Counted from the stretch's first letter, positions 44,111-57,272 are shown. The stretch: 64,000 nt of DNA from Cyrtodaria siliqua (GCA_037043455.1 JAWPHD010001141.1:124001-188000); one strand, 5' to 3'. Made by a program: numbers and translations. The notes: generated by a model not told the origin, from the sequence alone.

Positions 44111-47100
44111 TGGTCTTGAGAATTTTTTATTTTAATTTTGACCATTTATAATAATGGCGAGTTGTTTGTCGCATTTACCTAATTTTTTAACAAAATCAAG
44201 CCCCATTAAAGAAGTTGGGACAATATCGTCCAAACGGATTCTGAGAAGAAAATGTTTAAATCAAAAGTAAATGCCGGACGGACAGACGAAGAAAGTAGTA
44301 AGTGTATCAAACCAGATCTATAAACATTTACTCTGTATATGGATTTTAAGTAAGTACAGCACGCACAACACAATTTAATTAAATAATATTTTATTTGAAT
44401 CTAATGTGATATGTTGAATAAAACATACTTATCTAAAGTATATATAACAGAAAACAAGATTCTATATGCATTCATAACCAGAGGATTTTAGACGTATCAC
44501 AGAGAGCCAAGAAAAACAAAGAATGCCGTGTTTTACAGTTACGGTGAGCAGTGAAATAATGAAATTAATCTTTATTAAATGTTAACACTTCAGTTTCGAA
44601 ACAAAGTAAAGAATACGATACAATAGTACCGCATTGACTCTTCAATTTGTATCTATACCAAAACATATTAATGTGGACATTAGTTTGTTACTCCTAAATT
44701 TTAATAAAACTGTATTGTACACAAACATGCATTTTTAACTTAAAACATGTATACGAAGAAATGGTATACATTATCATCTAAATGCAACTTTACATTTCTT
44801 GTTGTTATTTAACCATCATACACATTGTACAATGTACAGTGTTAAACAAATTCAAACACAACAAGTACAACTAGAACTATTGCTGAAGGTGATCAATATC
44901 CCCGCCTTTTTTTGGAACAACCATTTAAAACTGTTTGAGAAGTAATAAAATTGTGACGGGACAAAAATGTGTTGCGGGGCGCGATGGAGAATAAAGGTGA
45001 TACGGGACAAGACGCGACTTTACGGACAACTCGATTCCTATTCACTTTGTGAAAGTGGGGGTATAAATATATAGAAACTAGGACATAAATAACAGCTTAG
45101 CAGGTAAAAATGAACTGACCTATTCATTCCATACTATGCCTTAACGACAAAAGTCGTGTAGAAGATTTACAAAAATATAATATCACTAACCGACTAAAGA
45201 CATGAAAATAAACAAATATATACCAAGTAATACTCAAACAACAAAAATACTGACACAATAAGAAATGTCACTGGTAAGTGACAACTGCCCCCGAAATTTA
45301 TTAGACCTTTGACTTCCATGGGTGACATTTGTCTTTGAGGTAAGGACCTGAATCTTGTGCAAGACACACACTCTCATTGTGATGAACATCTGTGTGAAGT
45401 TTCTCGAAAATTCCTTCAGTGCTTTCGAAATTATGGCTAAACATGATTATTTAGGAAAGACAAACAAACAAACAAACAAACGGATGGTGCTATTACTATA
45501 TGCTCCCTCCTTTCGTCTGTCATGTAATACTAAATGTTAAGAACACCTGAGCCTTACAAGGTGTACAAGAGGAACAGGTAATTATCACACAACTTCTATG
45601 TTTCAGGGGCATCAGGCAATCTTGAACTGTTACTAATACAAAACCTCGATTTATTAATCCAGTATCATTTTAACTTTAAATAAAATCAATTAAAAGATAA
45701 TATTGTAGTTGGCTTTTTCCCTAACCCTACCTAAAAACAATTTGTTTTGAACTATTCGAATAATTATAAATAACGATTTGCAAATATGCAAGTCGAAGAG
45801 AACAGCTAATGGGAAGGTCAAGATTGCACTGTGTCACTGTAAGGTTGACAATGTCAGGTTATTTTTAGGAGTGCTTTAAACTAATCAAATAATATGCAAA
45901 CTATGTAGGGATGACATAAGTTTTAAAAAAATCAAGATTGCCTTTTGTCCCTTTAAATACTAAAAGCTATAAATATCAGAAAAATCTGTCCACAAATAAT
46001 ACATAATACTGAAATTAATATTAAACTATTTTTTGAAGATAACAACGGTTAAAAATATTTTAACAAATATAAAATATAAGCTTCTGTTAGTGAAAACATA
46101 GATCTACCTTAATGGCTAGTATACATATTAAAATCATTTATCATTAAACTATCACATTTAAATCTTCTGTTGTTTAAATTCATAACTTTCACATGACATC
46201 ATCAAAATAATTTGACCAATCAGTGATCAATAAAATAAAAGACCTCCACATTCTGGTAAGGAGTAAACTCGGTGTTTATCGTTGGTGCTCAACTGACTTT
46301 AGCCCTTTATAAAACTAGTTTGTAGTGATATTAACAGCTTTGTTTTTTGGGTACATCTCTGTATCTTCTTTTGATGTTGTCTGATTATAAAACACCAATA
46401 TGGATACATACCTGGTCTAATATTTTCATTTTTCATATAGAGATTGAGGATAAAGTCCGAGTAAACCCTTTTATTTTCACCTACTGAATATCTCAACCTA
46501 CCGGAAGTTGACCGGATGTGAAAGTTCATCCATCCATATTGGAGGTTATAAAAGTAAGGAGTCTGATTTCAAGTGATCCCTATGTATCTGCCATGCTGCA
46601 GAATCGGCATAACCACAACAAGTATCACAGATATATCTATATCTAAGGGCAAGATTTAATTTAAAAACAGGAAACGTCTAGATAAGAGACTATACAATCA
46701 AAATAATTTTTCACACACCTATAACATTTGCTACTTTTATCCAACAGTCAACCTTTGATAAAATGTGTACAAAAGAATACACGTAAATAAATGTGGGTAT
46801 ATTGCAGCGGACGTATAAAGAATCTAACTTATAGTCTCTGTTTCATTCAGAACATGTAAAAAATCGTAAAACTTTATATAAAGACTAATACAGACATTGC
46901 GACGAAGAAAACACATACTAATAAGATTAAATAAAATTAAATCTTTGAAAATGTGTAGCCCATAACATTATAAACAAAATACGCAGCAGAAATATTACAA
47001 GACATGTAATTCTATTCTACCATTTACATTACTGGGTAGAAAACATTTGCTCAAGCATGTATAAACATAACAATTCAGTTTTAACATTTTTTAAACAACA

Positions 47101-47519
47101 AAAACAACTTATAATACAAATCTGAACTATATAAATCATAAAATGTTGGTTTGAACATTTTTACAGCATATATATTTTAGAACAGCACATAGTAACATTG
47201 GAACAAAAGAGTTCCTCTCCTTGAATATTGACATATTTTAGCAATGCTAAGTGATGCCATAGTACAATCAAAGCATGCTTTCATATACAGATCATAATTT
47301 GTTGAATCAATAAAGAGATAAAAAAAACAAGCATTCTTCTATTAATATCTTTCTACTAGACAGATTGAAATGTAAATTTCAAATTTACGAAACTGATTAA
47401 AATTACCCGACTTGAGGAGGCCTTATTAACTACTGTTTGATGAACACCATTTTTGTTATAATAATGTCATTTAGTGAAATATTAACTATGTATGCAATTT
47501 TCCTCACAACATAACTGAA
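44111..47519. other. Intergenic sequence with MITE fragments
   Basis: AT-rich. Fragments of dispersed families: 45462-45482 (caaacaaacaaac tract) and 45600-45845 (same family as 22245-22577, with 'attaatccagtatcatttta' and 'gcaaatatgcaagtcg'). No exon continuing either gene was recognised. Confidence 0.6.
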
Positions 47520-47840
47520 ATGAATTGAATTGGGTTTTACGGCGCACCAACGCATGAAAGGTTATATGGCGCTTAACAGGAATGAACATGCCAGGCTCTT
47601 CCTCCATTTACATCAGGATAAAATATGGAGAATGGGCCTAGAACCTTCTAGCCTGCAGAACTACAGTGTTGCTGCAAATTCTATAGTAGACACTCCATTT
47701 ATGATGGAGCCACGTTTGCAAACGCGGTGTCATGATGAAGACCTTGAATGAGCATGATAAAAAATGATAAAATGAACATGAAGGGAGGTCCTACCCCTCT
47801 ACCTCTAGTGGGATTTGCAGTGGTTGTATTCTACATGGGG
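47520..47840 (-). mobile_element. SINE-like element, family S2, minus strand
   Basis: Begins (as the 3' end) 'tgaattgaattgggttttac' and contains 'ctacagtgttgctgcaaatt' and 'gtcatgatgaagaccttgaa', the reverse complement of 11278-11695. A 73-codon frame over it is accidental. Confidence 0.85.
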
Positions 47841-48043
47841 AACAACATAACTGCCAACAGAATATCATGCAATTATTATGAAGTGCAACTCTAAGTCATG
47901 CTACCTCCTACTTGAAAGAGTTATCTTTTCCTACTATTTACCTGATTTTGATTATTATAAGTTAACAATTTACAAATTTAATAATTCTATTACTCAGAAA
48001 ATGTAATGTTACACATGTGTACTGAAATAGGTCTAATTTTCAT

Positions 48044-48315
48044 TTCATTCGGCGTCCGTTGCCGAGTGGTTAGAGTCTCTAAATGGAAATCCCTTGTCCC
48101 TCACCATTGTGGGTTCGAGCCCTCATGGGACCAGAAGGAATCTTTATGTGAGGAAGCCATCCAGCTGGCTTGCGGAACATCAATGGTTCTGCCCACGTGC
48201 CTACCCGTGAACGAAAATTGCCCAGAGGAGCATCTGATTTCTTCCTCCACCAAGAGAACTTGCAAAGTCACCACATGACTTTAGTTGTTGGTGCAACTAT
48301 AAAATCCAATTCAAT
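48044..48315 (+). mobile_element. Full-length S1 SINE with 12-bp target-site duplication
   Basis: Head 'gttgccgagtggttagagtc', B-box 'gtgggttcgagccctc', tail 'ctataaaatccaattcaa'. It is flanked by tctaattttcat at 48032-48043 and 48316-48327. Confidence 0.94.
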
Positions 48316-48329
48316 TCTAATTTTCATGC

Positions 48330-50290
48330 TATATCAATGTAACCATGATTTTTTTCTCTAAAAACACACACATCATAACAGGCGTTTATCATCTAAAAGT
48401 GTGAATTACATCATAAATCACATTGTGTACACTTTTATGGTACTTGATACATCTCCAATTTGATATCATACCTGATAAACTGACAAATGAATGGTGATTT
48501 TGCACAGGTTGTAGTTAAATGCACTGAAATCATCATCCTTTAACAAAACAATATATTAAATAACGACAGTAAAATTGACCCATACACTCTCTACATGCTG
48601 CCATCGCAATATCATAGTTAATGGTTGCGTAAATATAAAATTATAGATAAAAATCGATCATTAAAAAACTAACCCACGAAATAATCGAAAAATTACACTA
48701 CAAAACCGCTTACCAAAAATGTATACGGGTGTTCAGGTCATATAATAATGTATACGTGCTGACTGAAAAGTACTGGAATTTCATGGGTTCTAAAATACCC
48801 GTGACTGAATATGCGTAAAATGAATTATGAGTTGATAACTCTTAATTAAATGCTCTTTATGGATTTTGACCTGGCTGTTTAAAGCCGTTTATACTGTATA
48901 AAGTTTAGATTCTCAAAATATGTATATTTTGTTGTCAATAGGTTTAGAAACGGTGTATATATATTGCAAAAATTTGGCTGTTGGAGGGATAGGTATTTTA
49001 AACAACTGATTATTAAACAATCAATCCTACCTAAATCACACACTGCTTAATACATGTACCAGAAGCTGACAAACCATTAGCTATTTACAGACCTTACAAA
49101 TAAATGTATACTATGTGAGCATGATTTTAAAAAAAAAAGATTTATGATAAAAACTATTAAACATAACTATTAATGTCAGTTTTACAATTTTAAATGAAGT
49201 CAAAACATGTATTTTTATAGAAGTTTAACATGATTTTTTCGTAAGTAAATTTTCTCAAAACAACAGCATGAACCTTTTTCCCCGAAGAAACTGTTCTCGT
49301 ATACATGATGATGTTAATAACAGAACATCAGAACTTAAAAAATATTACAGATAGTTTAACTCAGACTAATTTTGTGAAAATAAATTGTAATAATCTTTCA
49401 TGTGTTTCCGTATAGATGTCAAAATTCCAACCCGAGATGACTGTTTTCATTGTAACAGGGCTCTGCCAGGGATTGACATTTTTTACTGTCAGAACTGGAA
49501 ACCCATGGATGATTATTTTTCTTGCATACCATTGCCATTAAAGAAAAAAACTGAATGAACTCTTTCCTATCAGACTTCCATGAATTGGAAATGGTATTTC
49601 TGAAGCACAGGCATTTTGGTTTTTAATGGGACACATGGCACATCTTCTTTTTTTTTTGAAAACTTATCGCACCTCATTGGTTTTCGTACTTAAATTGCAT
49701 TTGTTCAATCATTAATATTAATTATTAGAATAGTTCAAATCAAACTGTTTTTACATATTAATAATTATATATTATATTGCACAAATAATATATTTAAACT
49801 TTTGGTAGAATAACAAAGGCAATTGAATCTCAGTTTTTTATTTAATTATATGCAAGCAGTTTTGGAGTAAAAATGATACAGTATTAATAAATCGAGGTGC
49901 TTATTTAAAGGCTTATATACAAGTGAAGATTGCTGTGTGTCCCTTTAAATGCTTATCCAGACTGGAGCACATGCTTTTTATCTCTGCAAATGTCGGTAAG
50001 ATAAGATTTTTGAGGACATGCAAGAAAATCTAATGCACCAGTCACATTAGATGTATGACAAATGCCTTTTCTGCCAAATTACTCTTAAAATATCTGACAT
50101 AACATAATCAAAACTGGCATTATATAAAATAATCCCCACTGATTGAAAATTAAAGAGACAAGAGAACTTAACTGTGGTAAGTATGCTTAATAAGTAGATT
50201 TGGCGACCATGGTTGTAGCGTAGACAACTGACATCGTTACTCTGTATGTGAAAAACTGGGTATATGCACTTGGTAAATGTGGATGAAGAG
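48330..50290. other. Intergenic AT-rich sequence downstream of the ankyrin gene
   Basis: No supportable exon. 49850-49945 resembles the MITE family at 22245 ('attaataaatcgaggtg', 'gctgtgtgtccctttaaatg'). Confidence 0.55.
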
Positions 50291-50297
50291 ATAATCA

Positions 50298-50303
50298 TTT
50301 ATT
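50298..50303 (-). promoter_or_regulatory. Possible polyadenylation signal of the ankyrin gene
   Basis: AATAAA on the minus strand about 510 nt after the TGA at 50813. It is the first such hexamer I saw downstream. Use is unproven. Confidence 0.3.
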
Positions 50304-50812
50304 TTATGATTCTTTGACGAATTTTGATAATGAGTGTCCAACTTCAGATCGAAAGGTCATAAGTTCGATCCTCGCCATGGCCATGTTATGGGTTACATTT
50401 AGTGGATCAAGGCCTTACTGTCAAGCGCCCTCGTTTACATTGTGAAATCACATATTTTTATGTGACAAACTGAATGTCTTTCATATTTATAATTATAGTA
50501 TTGCTTGTAAACGTTTAAATGTTACGATTACCATTCAAACAAGCATTTTGATTATTTTTTTTAACTTAAAAAAGTTTTATCCGAATTAGAGGAACCATAC
50601 TGAAGGTCGTCCTGGTAGATATGAGAGCAGGGTACAGTGCCATGAATAAATTATGTGGCTTGTATAAATATTGATTACATGGTCATACGTTCATGTTTGA
50701 GGATATATGTTGTTTTCCCATTTATGCAAATACCCTGATATTTAAGAGTAATTTAAACCGAGCAGTGTTATTATGCCTGCTCTAATTCTGGATGTAGATC
50801 TGTATGTTGTCA

Positions 50813-50905
50813 TCAGTATGCGGCCTCATCCCGGATGCTGTCCAGAAATGATGTACCCGTGCGCTCCATTCTCTCGTGCTGCTCTTCGTATGCTTTACGT
50901 TTCAT
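50813..50905 (-). CDS. Ankyrin gene, terminal coding exon
   Basis: The acceptor on the minus strand is ctacatttgcag|ATGAAAC and the exon ends at TGA (50815-50813). It encodes MKRKAYEEQHERMERTGTSF and then LDSIRDEAAY, a charged helix with a short hydrophobic-acidic C-terminus. It enters in phase 0. Confidence 0.88.
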   Translation of the reverse strand: MKRKAYEEQHERMERTGTSFLDSIRDEAAY

Positions 50906-50951
50906 CTGCAAATGTAGAACACAGTTAATATAGGAATTAAGTTGTAGACTG

Positions 50952-51189
50952 GGCCCAGTTGTTCAAAGATTGGTTAGCTTAATCCTTGGTTACTGTAAAA
51001 TTTCAAAATACAGTTTTTTATAAAAATATGTTTTGTACTATTAAACATTTTTAATTTGCATTTCTTCTTAACATAATGCTTTCAAATGCTCACTTTCTGG
51101 TAGAAATATTAGTTTATCAAAAGTTCAGAGAGATTTGAAATTTTGACTTGACGCTCAGTTAATTTAACCTTTCTTTGAACAACTGGGCC
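50952..51189. mobile_element. MITE with GGCCCAGTTGTTCAAAG terminal inverted repeats, 238 bp
   Basis: The left end 'ggcccagttgttcaaagatt' and right end 'tctttgaacaactgggcc' are inverse complements over 17 bp, and the repeat extends weakly inward (ggttagcttaa / ttaatttaacc). It lies in the last intron of the ankyrin gene. A target-site duplication is not clear. Confidence 0.88.
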
Positions 51190-51236
51190 ACAGTATGTTT
51201 AACTTTTTAATTTTTTACACAATGACTGATGAAGCT

Positions 51237-51379
51237 AACCTGGAGCTTCCGTTCCTCGGGGAACGGTTATCAACAGACTCGCGTCTTGAGCTCACTCCTG
51301 CCTTGGACGATGTCAATTCAATGGATTAACTTCAGTCTGTTGATAAAGTTCCCCGTCTCAGGAACACAAGCTCCAGGTT
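51237..51379. mobile_element. Foldback element with arms of about 44 bp
   Basis: The left arm 'aacctggagcttccgttcct' .. 'ggttatcaacagact' pairs with the right arm 'agtctgttgataaagttccc' .. 'caagctccaggtt'. The GC-rich loop contains 'cgcgtcttgagctcactcct'. It starts 48 bp from the end of the neighbouring MITE. Confidence 0.88.
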
Positions 51380-52150
51380 TGAATATAGTATAAAAATGTG
51401 AAAAGAGATTAGTTAAATATAGGAATTAAGTTGTGTAAGCTGAAGTTTAATTTAGGAATAAAGTTGTATAGATAGTAGTCAGATATAGGAATTAAGTTGT
51501 GAAAATAGTAATTTAATATAGTAAGTTGTATAAACATGATTTTTTTGTTATTTAATATATATTTTAAGGAACTGCTTTTGGATTAATATGTAACAGTATG
51601 CATTAATTACACAGCTGGTACAAAATTATGTTACATATATTATCAAGTTTAATAATATACCATAACAGCTGAACAACAAAACCTGAAAGCGATTCAATAT
51701 AAGCTTTTTCTATTGAAGTTTTGTCTGATGGCAGATTAAATCTTGTTTATAAACTACAACTTAAATCAGAAAACAAAGCAGGAAGAAGGCCACACTATCC
51801 ACTTAAACAGCAGAACTATTTTTAAACAAGGAGCCATTTAAGCTGCAAGATTGTCCTAAGATACTGACCCCTGCTGGGTGTAAAGTTTGCAAACAAACTC
51901 CATTTCAAGCTTAAACTCAAAACTCAGACATTTCTTTAAGCTATGACTTGTTTTAATTAAAGTTTTTCATCGGGAAACTTTCAGACCAGTTGTAAGTTTT
52001 GCTTATCTCTGTTTGTGTAAAGTATCAAGTAATTCCAAGTCCATTAAATCTGATTTGAACAATTTCAGTTTTGAGCTCGAGCATGAATTATGACTTGGGT
52101 TGTTTGTGAACTTGGGGCCTGGACAGGTTGGATCCACCGGATATTCACGA
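51380..52150. other. Ankyrin gene last intron, small repeats
   Basis: Degenerate copies of 'tataggaattaagttgt' at 51419, 51455 and 51485 form a short tandem repeat of about 35 bp, also present at 50928. Nothing else recognised. Confidence 0.6.
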
Positions 52151-52154
52151 GATG

Positions 52155-52350
52155 TAGAATGAAATGAAGTATGTTTGTACGTCCCGTTAACACATCGTGT
52201 AGGTTATATAGGGACAGCAACCTCGGAGGGAGATGTCATGAGATGAAGGATGACATTTCCCATCAGACATGTCTCCATGTGAGACAGAGGTCTGCAGCTC
52301 CAAAACTCAAGGCCTTATCCACTGACCTACCGAGTAACAGGCCATCAATG
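52155..52350 (-). mobile_element. Probable SINE, minus strand
   Basis: The minus strand begins 'gttactcggtaggtcagtgg' 'ataaggcc', a tRNA-like A-box arrangement, followed by 'ggagctgcagacctctgtct'. Only one copy is seen, so family status is inferred. Confidence 0.45.
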
Positions 52351-52479
52351 ATATAGACAGGGTAATTGACAGATGTTCACGTTATGACATACTTTGAGAA
52401 AATGTACTTGTCTGAATACATGTTAACTAGACTGGCACATGCACAGGATATTTCTATTATGTTTTTGTAGCAAGCTTTA

Positions 52480-52945
52480 AATAATAACCTTTTTAATCAC
52501 AAGCGGTGTGGGAGTGTAAAGCCATGATATATTTATATCATAATACACTAGTGTAATAAATATGCGAATGAAGGCCGAATCATCGGTCAGTCTTTTCCTT
52601 TCAGCTCGGTGTGCAACTGAAGCTCGGTGTGCAATGAAAATTGCCTTTTTTCGATTTCTATTATTGTTGTATGGAAATCGATGAGGCAGTTCCGTTGACT
52701 GGTGTGTAAACATACAAACGCTATACACATGTGTAGGCAGCTACATAAATGTACATTTTGTGGCATTTTTGGAGTCATGTGATAAAAGGTGTCTCGCATT
52801 CGTGGCTATTTAATACAGAACATATATTCAACTCATTGGATAAAATTGATATGACGTGAAGGACAGCCTCGATAAAACTGATATCCAAGGATTTTAATAA
52901 ATTAAATATTAAATAGGCACAAATGTTAGATCCTCTAAAAATTCT
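52480..52945 (+). mobile_element. Dispersed non-coding element (copies at 17950 and 31865)
   Basis: 'gtgtaataaatatgcgaatg', 'catcggtcagtcttttcctt' and 'gtgttagatcc'-like end match 17985-18205. A small internal duplication 'agctcggtgtgcaa' occurs at 52604 and 52622. Confidence 0.65.
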
Positions 52946-53014
52946 ATGGGCTATGAACAATGAAATAAACAAAATACTTATCTACTGAGGTAAAATGAAA
53001 TTCTCCCTTAGAAT

Positions 53015-53186
53015 ATAATAATAATAATCGTGTGATGGATATAATATAATCATGTGATAACTAATGAATTTGGATATAATAATAATCGTGTGATAAGATA
53101 TAATATAATCGTGTGATGGATATAATATAATCATGTGATGGATATAATATAATCATGTGATGGACATAATATAATCATGTGATAAT
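53015..53186. repeat. 22-bp minisatellite, left block
   Basis: The unit is ataatataatcatgtgatgg plus at. About eight copies up to the inserted foldback element. Confidence 0.93.
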
Positions 53187-53189
53187 ATA

Positions 53190-53808
53190 GGTTATTGCAT
53201 TTGTATGGCTAAATATTACTTGGAACGAGTTGTTTTGGCAAAGGACGACGAGCTTGCGAGTCGTCCTGCGCCAAAACAACGAGTTCCAAGTAATATTTAG
53301 CCATACAAATTCAATAACCTTTTTATTGTATACTTTCATATTGTTTTTGATCAATGTTAATTGTATGACTATTACTTTTCATTGTATTTGTGTTATTTTT
53401 ATAGCTTTTGATGGAATTCCTATCTTGCCATTCAGTTTCATTTTGTGTGGATGATTATTTTGCGCGAAAAAACGACGTCGACGTCGGATGACGTCATTAA
53501 AAACATTAAGCAATTTTCTGAAGTTTGTTTACCATTTGATAACGTTAAAAACAGCGGGTGAGTGACCATTTGAATTATTTTATCAATTTTTGCCATAAAA
53601 GGTTGAAAAAAAACTCGTATTTTTTTGTTGACACTATAGGAAGGATTCCGTTATTTTTATTTGAAAGTAGTTCCTTATTTTTATTTCGTGGCTCTTAGCA
53701 AGCACGAGCAAAAGTTCCCGTGCAATATCAATGCGTGCAATATCGTAGAATACTGCATGCTTAGCTCAATGCAAACTAAACGGGACAATATGAAAGTATA
53801 CAATAACT
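53190..53808. mobile_element. Foldback element inserted in the 22-bp array
   Basis: The left end is a near-perfect hairpin of about 130 bp (53190-53319): 'ggttattgcatttgtatggc' pairs with 'gccatacaaattcaataacc', with the centre 'gacgacgagcttgcgagtcg'. Next to it, 'tattgtatactttcatattg' (53324-53343) pairs with 'caatatgaaagtatacaata' (53786-53805) at the right end. The minisatellite resumes at once after 53808, so this is an insertion. No transposase. Confidence 0.9.
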
Positions 53809-54475
53809 AAATTAATGAATTTGGATATAATATAATCATGTGATGGATACAATATAGTTGTGTGGTGGATATAATATAATTGTGTGATGGATATAATATA
53901 ATCATGTGATGGATATAATATAATCATGTGATGGATATAATATAATCATGTGATGGAGTGATGGATATAATATAATCATGTGATGGATATCATATAATTG
54001 TGTGATGGATATAATATAATCATGTGATGGATATAATATAATTGTGTGATGGATATAATATAATCATGTGATAGCTACAATATAATTGTGTGGTGGATGT
54101 AATATATTTGTGTGATGGATATAATATAATCATGTGATGGATATAATATAATCATGTGATGGAGTGATGGTTATAATATAATCATGTGATGGATACAATA
54201 TAATCGTGTGGTGAATATAATATAATTGTGTGATGGATATAATATAATCATGTGATGGATATCATATAATTGTGTGATGGATATAATATAATTGTGTGAT
54301 GGATATAATATAATTATGTGATGGATATAATATAATTGTGTGATGGATATAATATAATCATGTGATGGATATAATATAATCGTGTGATGGATACAATACA
54401 ATTGTGTGGTGGATATAATATAATCGTGTGATGGATATAATATAATCCTGTGATAACTAATGAATTTGGATATAA
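53809..54475. repeat. 22-bp minisatellite, right block (about 30 copies)
   Basis: Same ataatataatcatgtgatgg unit with frequent 'attgtgtg' and 'atcgtgtg' variants. The word 'ataactaatgaatttggata' occurs at 53058 and 54453 and in altered form at 53803, marking larger duplicated blocks. Confidence 0.95.
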
Positions 54476-55513
54476 TAATAAAATGTATATATGGGAGGTA
54501 ATAGAAGGTGATTCGAATATTTTCAACAATGGTAATGACAGTATTCATATCTACATGGTGAATAACATGCTGGGTATTATCACAAGGATGTGTTTGTGGG
54601 TGGTATGTGTTCTAGTGATCGAGGTTGAAATACGAATGATCTGGGAACGTTATACATAATGTACCTTGGCTCTCAGCTACTGCACGATGGTCAACCATAA
54701 ATAAATGTCTAGTTGCTTCAATATCAGCGAATGTTTAAAGTGTAACTAAAATGCTTAAATAATTTGCATCTTAAATGAGAAGAAATCAACTAATTACTAC
54801 AAACAGATTATTTTGATTAATGTCTGCCGTCAGAATAAAATCATATTTAATAAAACTGTATCAATGTGCACTTCAATATCAGAATTTGTCCAACAATTTG
54901 ACGTGCCAAAAAAGCAACTTATTGAAACTACCGGTAGTTATAACAAGACTGTGTTGGGTAAATGCAACAGATGTACTGTACAACCCCTGTCAAGTCATAC
55001 AGAGTTGTCCATTTCATTCACACGATGAGTCGACATATTTTAACACATTTAAACATAAAACACATTTTAAACATAACTCACACAGTTAGTGTTGTGATTA
55101 GAATTAACTTAAAATTATTCCAATATTTTCAGAAAATCCTATTTTTTTTACTTTGGACAATAAAAGAGAACTTAAAAACGATTTTTTATTTTTTTTAAAT
55201 TATACTTTAAAGTGACAATGTCACGGCAATTTAACAAAAATATGCCAGTTTAAGGAATACAGGGATTAGGTTGAATGAAATAAACTCTTTTGTAGACATA
55301 TAGTTTGCTTTGATGCATGAAAATGTGTAAAACAGACCTCAAGATTGCCATGTGTCCCTTTAAAATTGATAATTTTGTTGTCAGTACGTTAGAATTCTTA
55401 CAGAACCCCGTACTGTCTTGACATCATGCGTTAAACAATGAACCCCTTGTATTCATTCAGACTTAGTTTAAGCCCCTATTATATGCGTGCAGTATGTGTG
55501 CAGGGTGACAGAC
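54476..55513. other. Ankyrin gene intron, no exon
   Basis: AT-rich. 55200-55370 is a probable MITE fragment ('gacaatgtcacggcaattta', 'caagattgccatgtgtccct'). Otherwise nothing recognised. Confidence 0.6.
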
Positions 55514-55609
55514 CTTCAGGTCTTCTGGTTTATGTTCTTGTGATTTTTTCCGTGATTTTCTACCTTCACCGTCACTCCCGGCATTGGCCCGTTCTGAATC
55601 CAGATTAGT
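55514..55609 (-). CDS. Ankyrin gene exon (charged tail, 32 codons)
   Basis: The acceptor is gcgtgtttcag|ACTAATC and the donor CTGAAG|gtctgt (weaker than consensus). Phase is 0 on both sides. It encodes TNLDSERANAGSDGEGRKSR and then KKSQEHKPEDLK, a hydrophilic, probably disordered linker. The symmetric exon of 96 nt could be skipped without frameshift. Confidence 0.85.
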
Positions 55610-57217
55610 CTGAAACACGCCACAACAATAAACCTTCATTATAGTTCATTGCAACAACAGTGACTGTTAAATAGTCCACCGTGAAATACTTGGTCTATTG
55701 TCTGCTTATGTCCATAGCTTGGTTATGAAACAGAATGGCAAACATGTAAGCTAAGTGCTATAAATGACAAGGATCATGTAAGAATGATCTCAATCAATCA
55801 GAAGCATGCATACTGTTATTAGCATTAGTCAGCAAAAGTTGGAAAAGAGAAGCTAGGAATAAAATGAAGGAGCCTGATTAATAATCTCCTACGTAAAGAA
55901 GCAAATTAGATAAAGCAAGCCTAAGACTGATAAAGATGCATAATTTTACTTTTCACATTTAACAATTATGTTTATTTGCCACATTCTAAATAAAGCACAT
56001 CAGCTCTATATCTGAAATTTGAAAGCAATGTATAAACAACTCCGTTTTCAAGCCGAGTAAAAGTTTGTTAAATAAATGTTTTCCTTATAAAGGATTTTTT
56101 AAAATTTTAAATTAATTTTGTGTATTTTTAATTTTAAAAAAATCAATGCTATATCTCAGGCAGGCATCTTGGCCAGGTGGTCTATAACACTATGTTTCTT
56201 ATATTTATAAAAAAAAAAAAAAAATCTCAATAATCTGATATTACAAATCATATGTTGCTTTGATGCTCTTCCTAATTTAGCCAACCAAGCATGCAGAAAT
56301 GTCCTGTTTAGCAATATACCATATATAGTTGTAATGAGAAAGTTTCCTCAATGCATGGCATTATCTCGCTACAAGAGAAAAGGAAACAGAAATGCTAAAA
56401 AGTCAGAAAATTTACAATATAATGTTAAGTGTTTGAATAATATCTAAATGAACTGTTGCATATATAAATATTTATTTAATTATTTAAAGAATAACCTGCT
56501 ATATCTTCAAAAGTTACCACTCAGTTTTAAAATAATTAATTAAACCTCTATGGCAGACCAACAAAGTAAATAAAATAGTCATTTGAACCTCTACTAGACA
56601 ATCAGCAAACGGGAAAGTGAAATGTTTTTAAAAGAAAAAAAACAACAACAAAAAAACAGAGGAGTCATTGCATGACTATTGTGCTTTAAGCTTCGGCAAC
56701 AAAAGCAGACCCCATCTAGTGTGCATGCCCGGACAGATTAGGATCATAATGACAGTGAATGGGACTTTCCTGTTTTAATACATGGTATAAAAATTAGCTG
56801 ATGAAGCCCCTTTAAACATGCAACTGGCTGACCTTTGACCTCAGCAAGTGTCCTTACACTATCGACTGACATGATACATGTCAGCCAGTGTATTTGGTAT
56901 ATTATAGATAGTTGTTGACATGTATTAGCCAACACTTCTGTATCTTTATTACATGACCTGGGTGGTTAGCCTGAGATCCAGAAGCTGAAAGCACATAGCA
57001 TTAACTGAGTGAAAAGTCAAGGAACTAGAAAATGTCTCCACAGGGTGCGGATGCCTGCTTTAGCATTGTCAGCCACTTAAAAATGGACTTGATGAAAAAC
57101 TTGATTGTATGTACGTAACGTATGAATGGACAGACAAGGGTGACACTATATGCCCATTCCAGTTTTGTGGCCGAGTATTAATAAGCTGCATGTATGTTAG
57201 ACATCGTGAGATCTTAC
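55610..57217. other. Ankyrin gene intron, no further feature
   Basis: AT-rich intronic DNA; no exon or clear repeat seen. Confidence 0.55.
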
Positions 57218-57272
57218 GTCATTCTGCCACAGTCTCTCCTTCTCCTTGCTGTCCTCCTCAATAGTCCTCAAC
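57218..57272 (-). CDS. Ankyrin gene exon (55 nt)
   Basis: The acceptor is attttgtctgcag|GTTGAGG and the donor AATGAC|gtaaga. It enters in phase 2 and leaves in phase 0. It encodes LRTIEEDSKEKERLWQND, a charged helix after the last ankyrin repeat. Confidence 0.88.
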
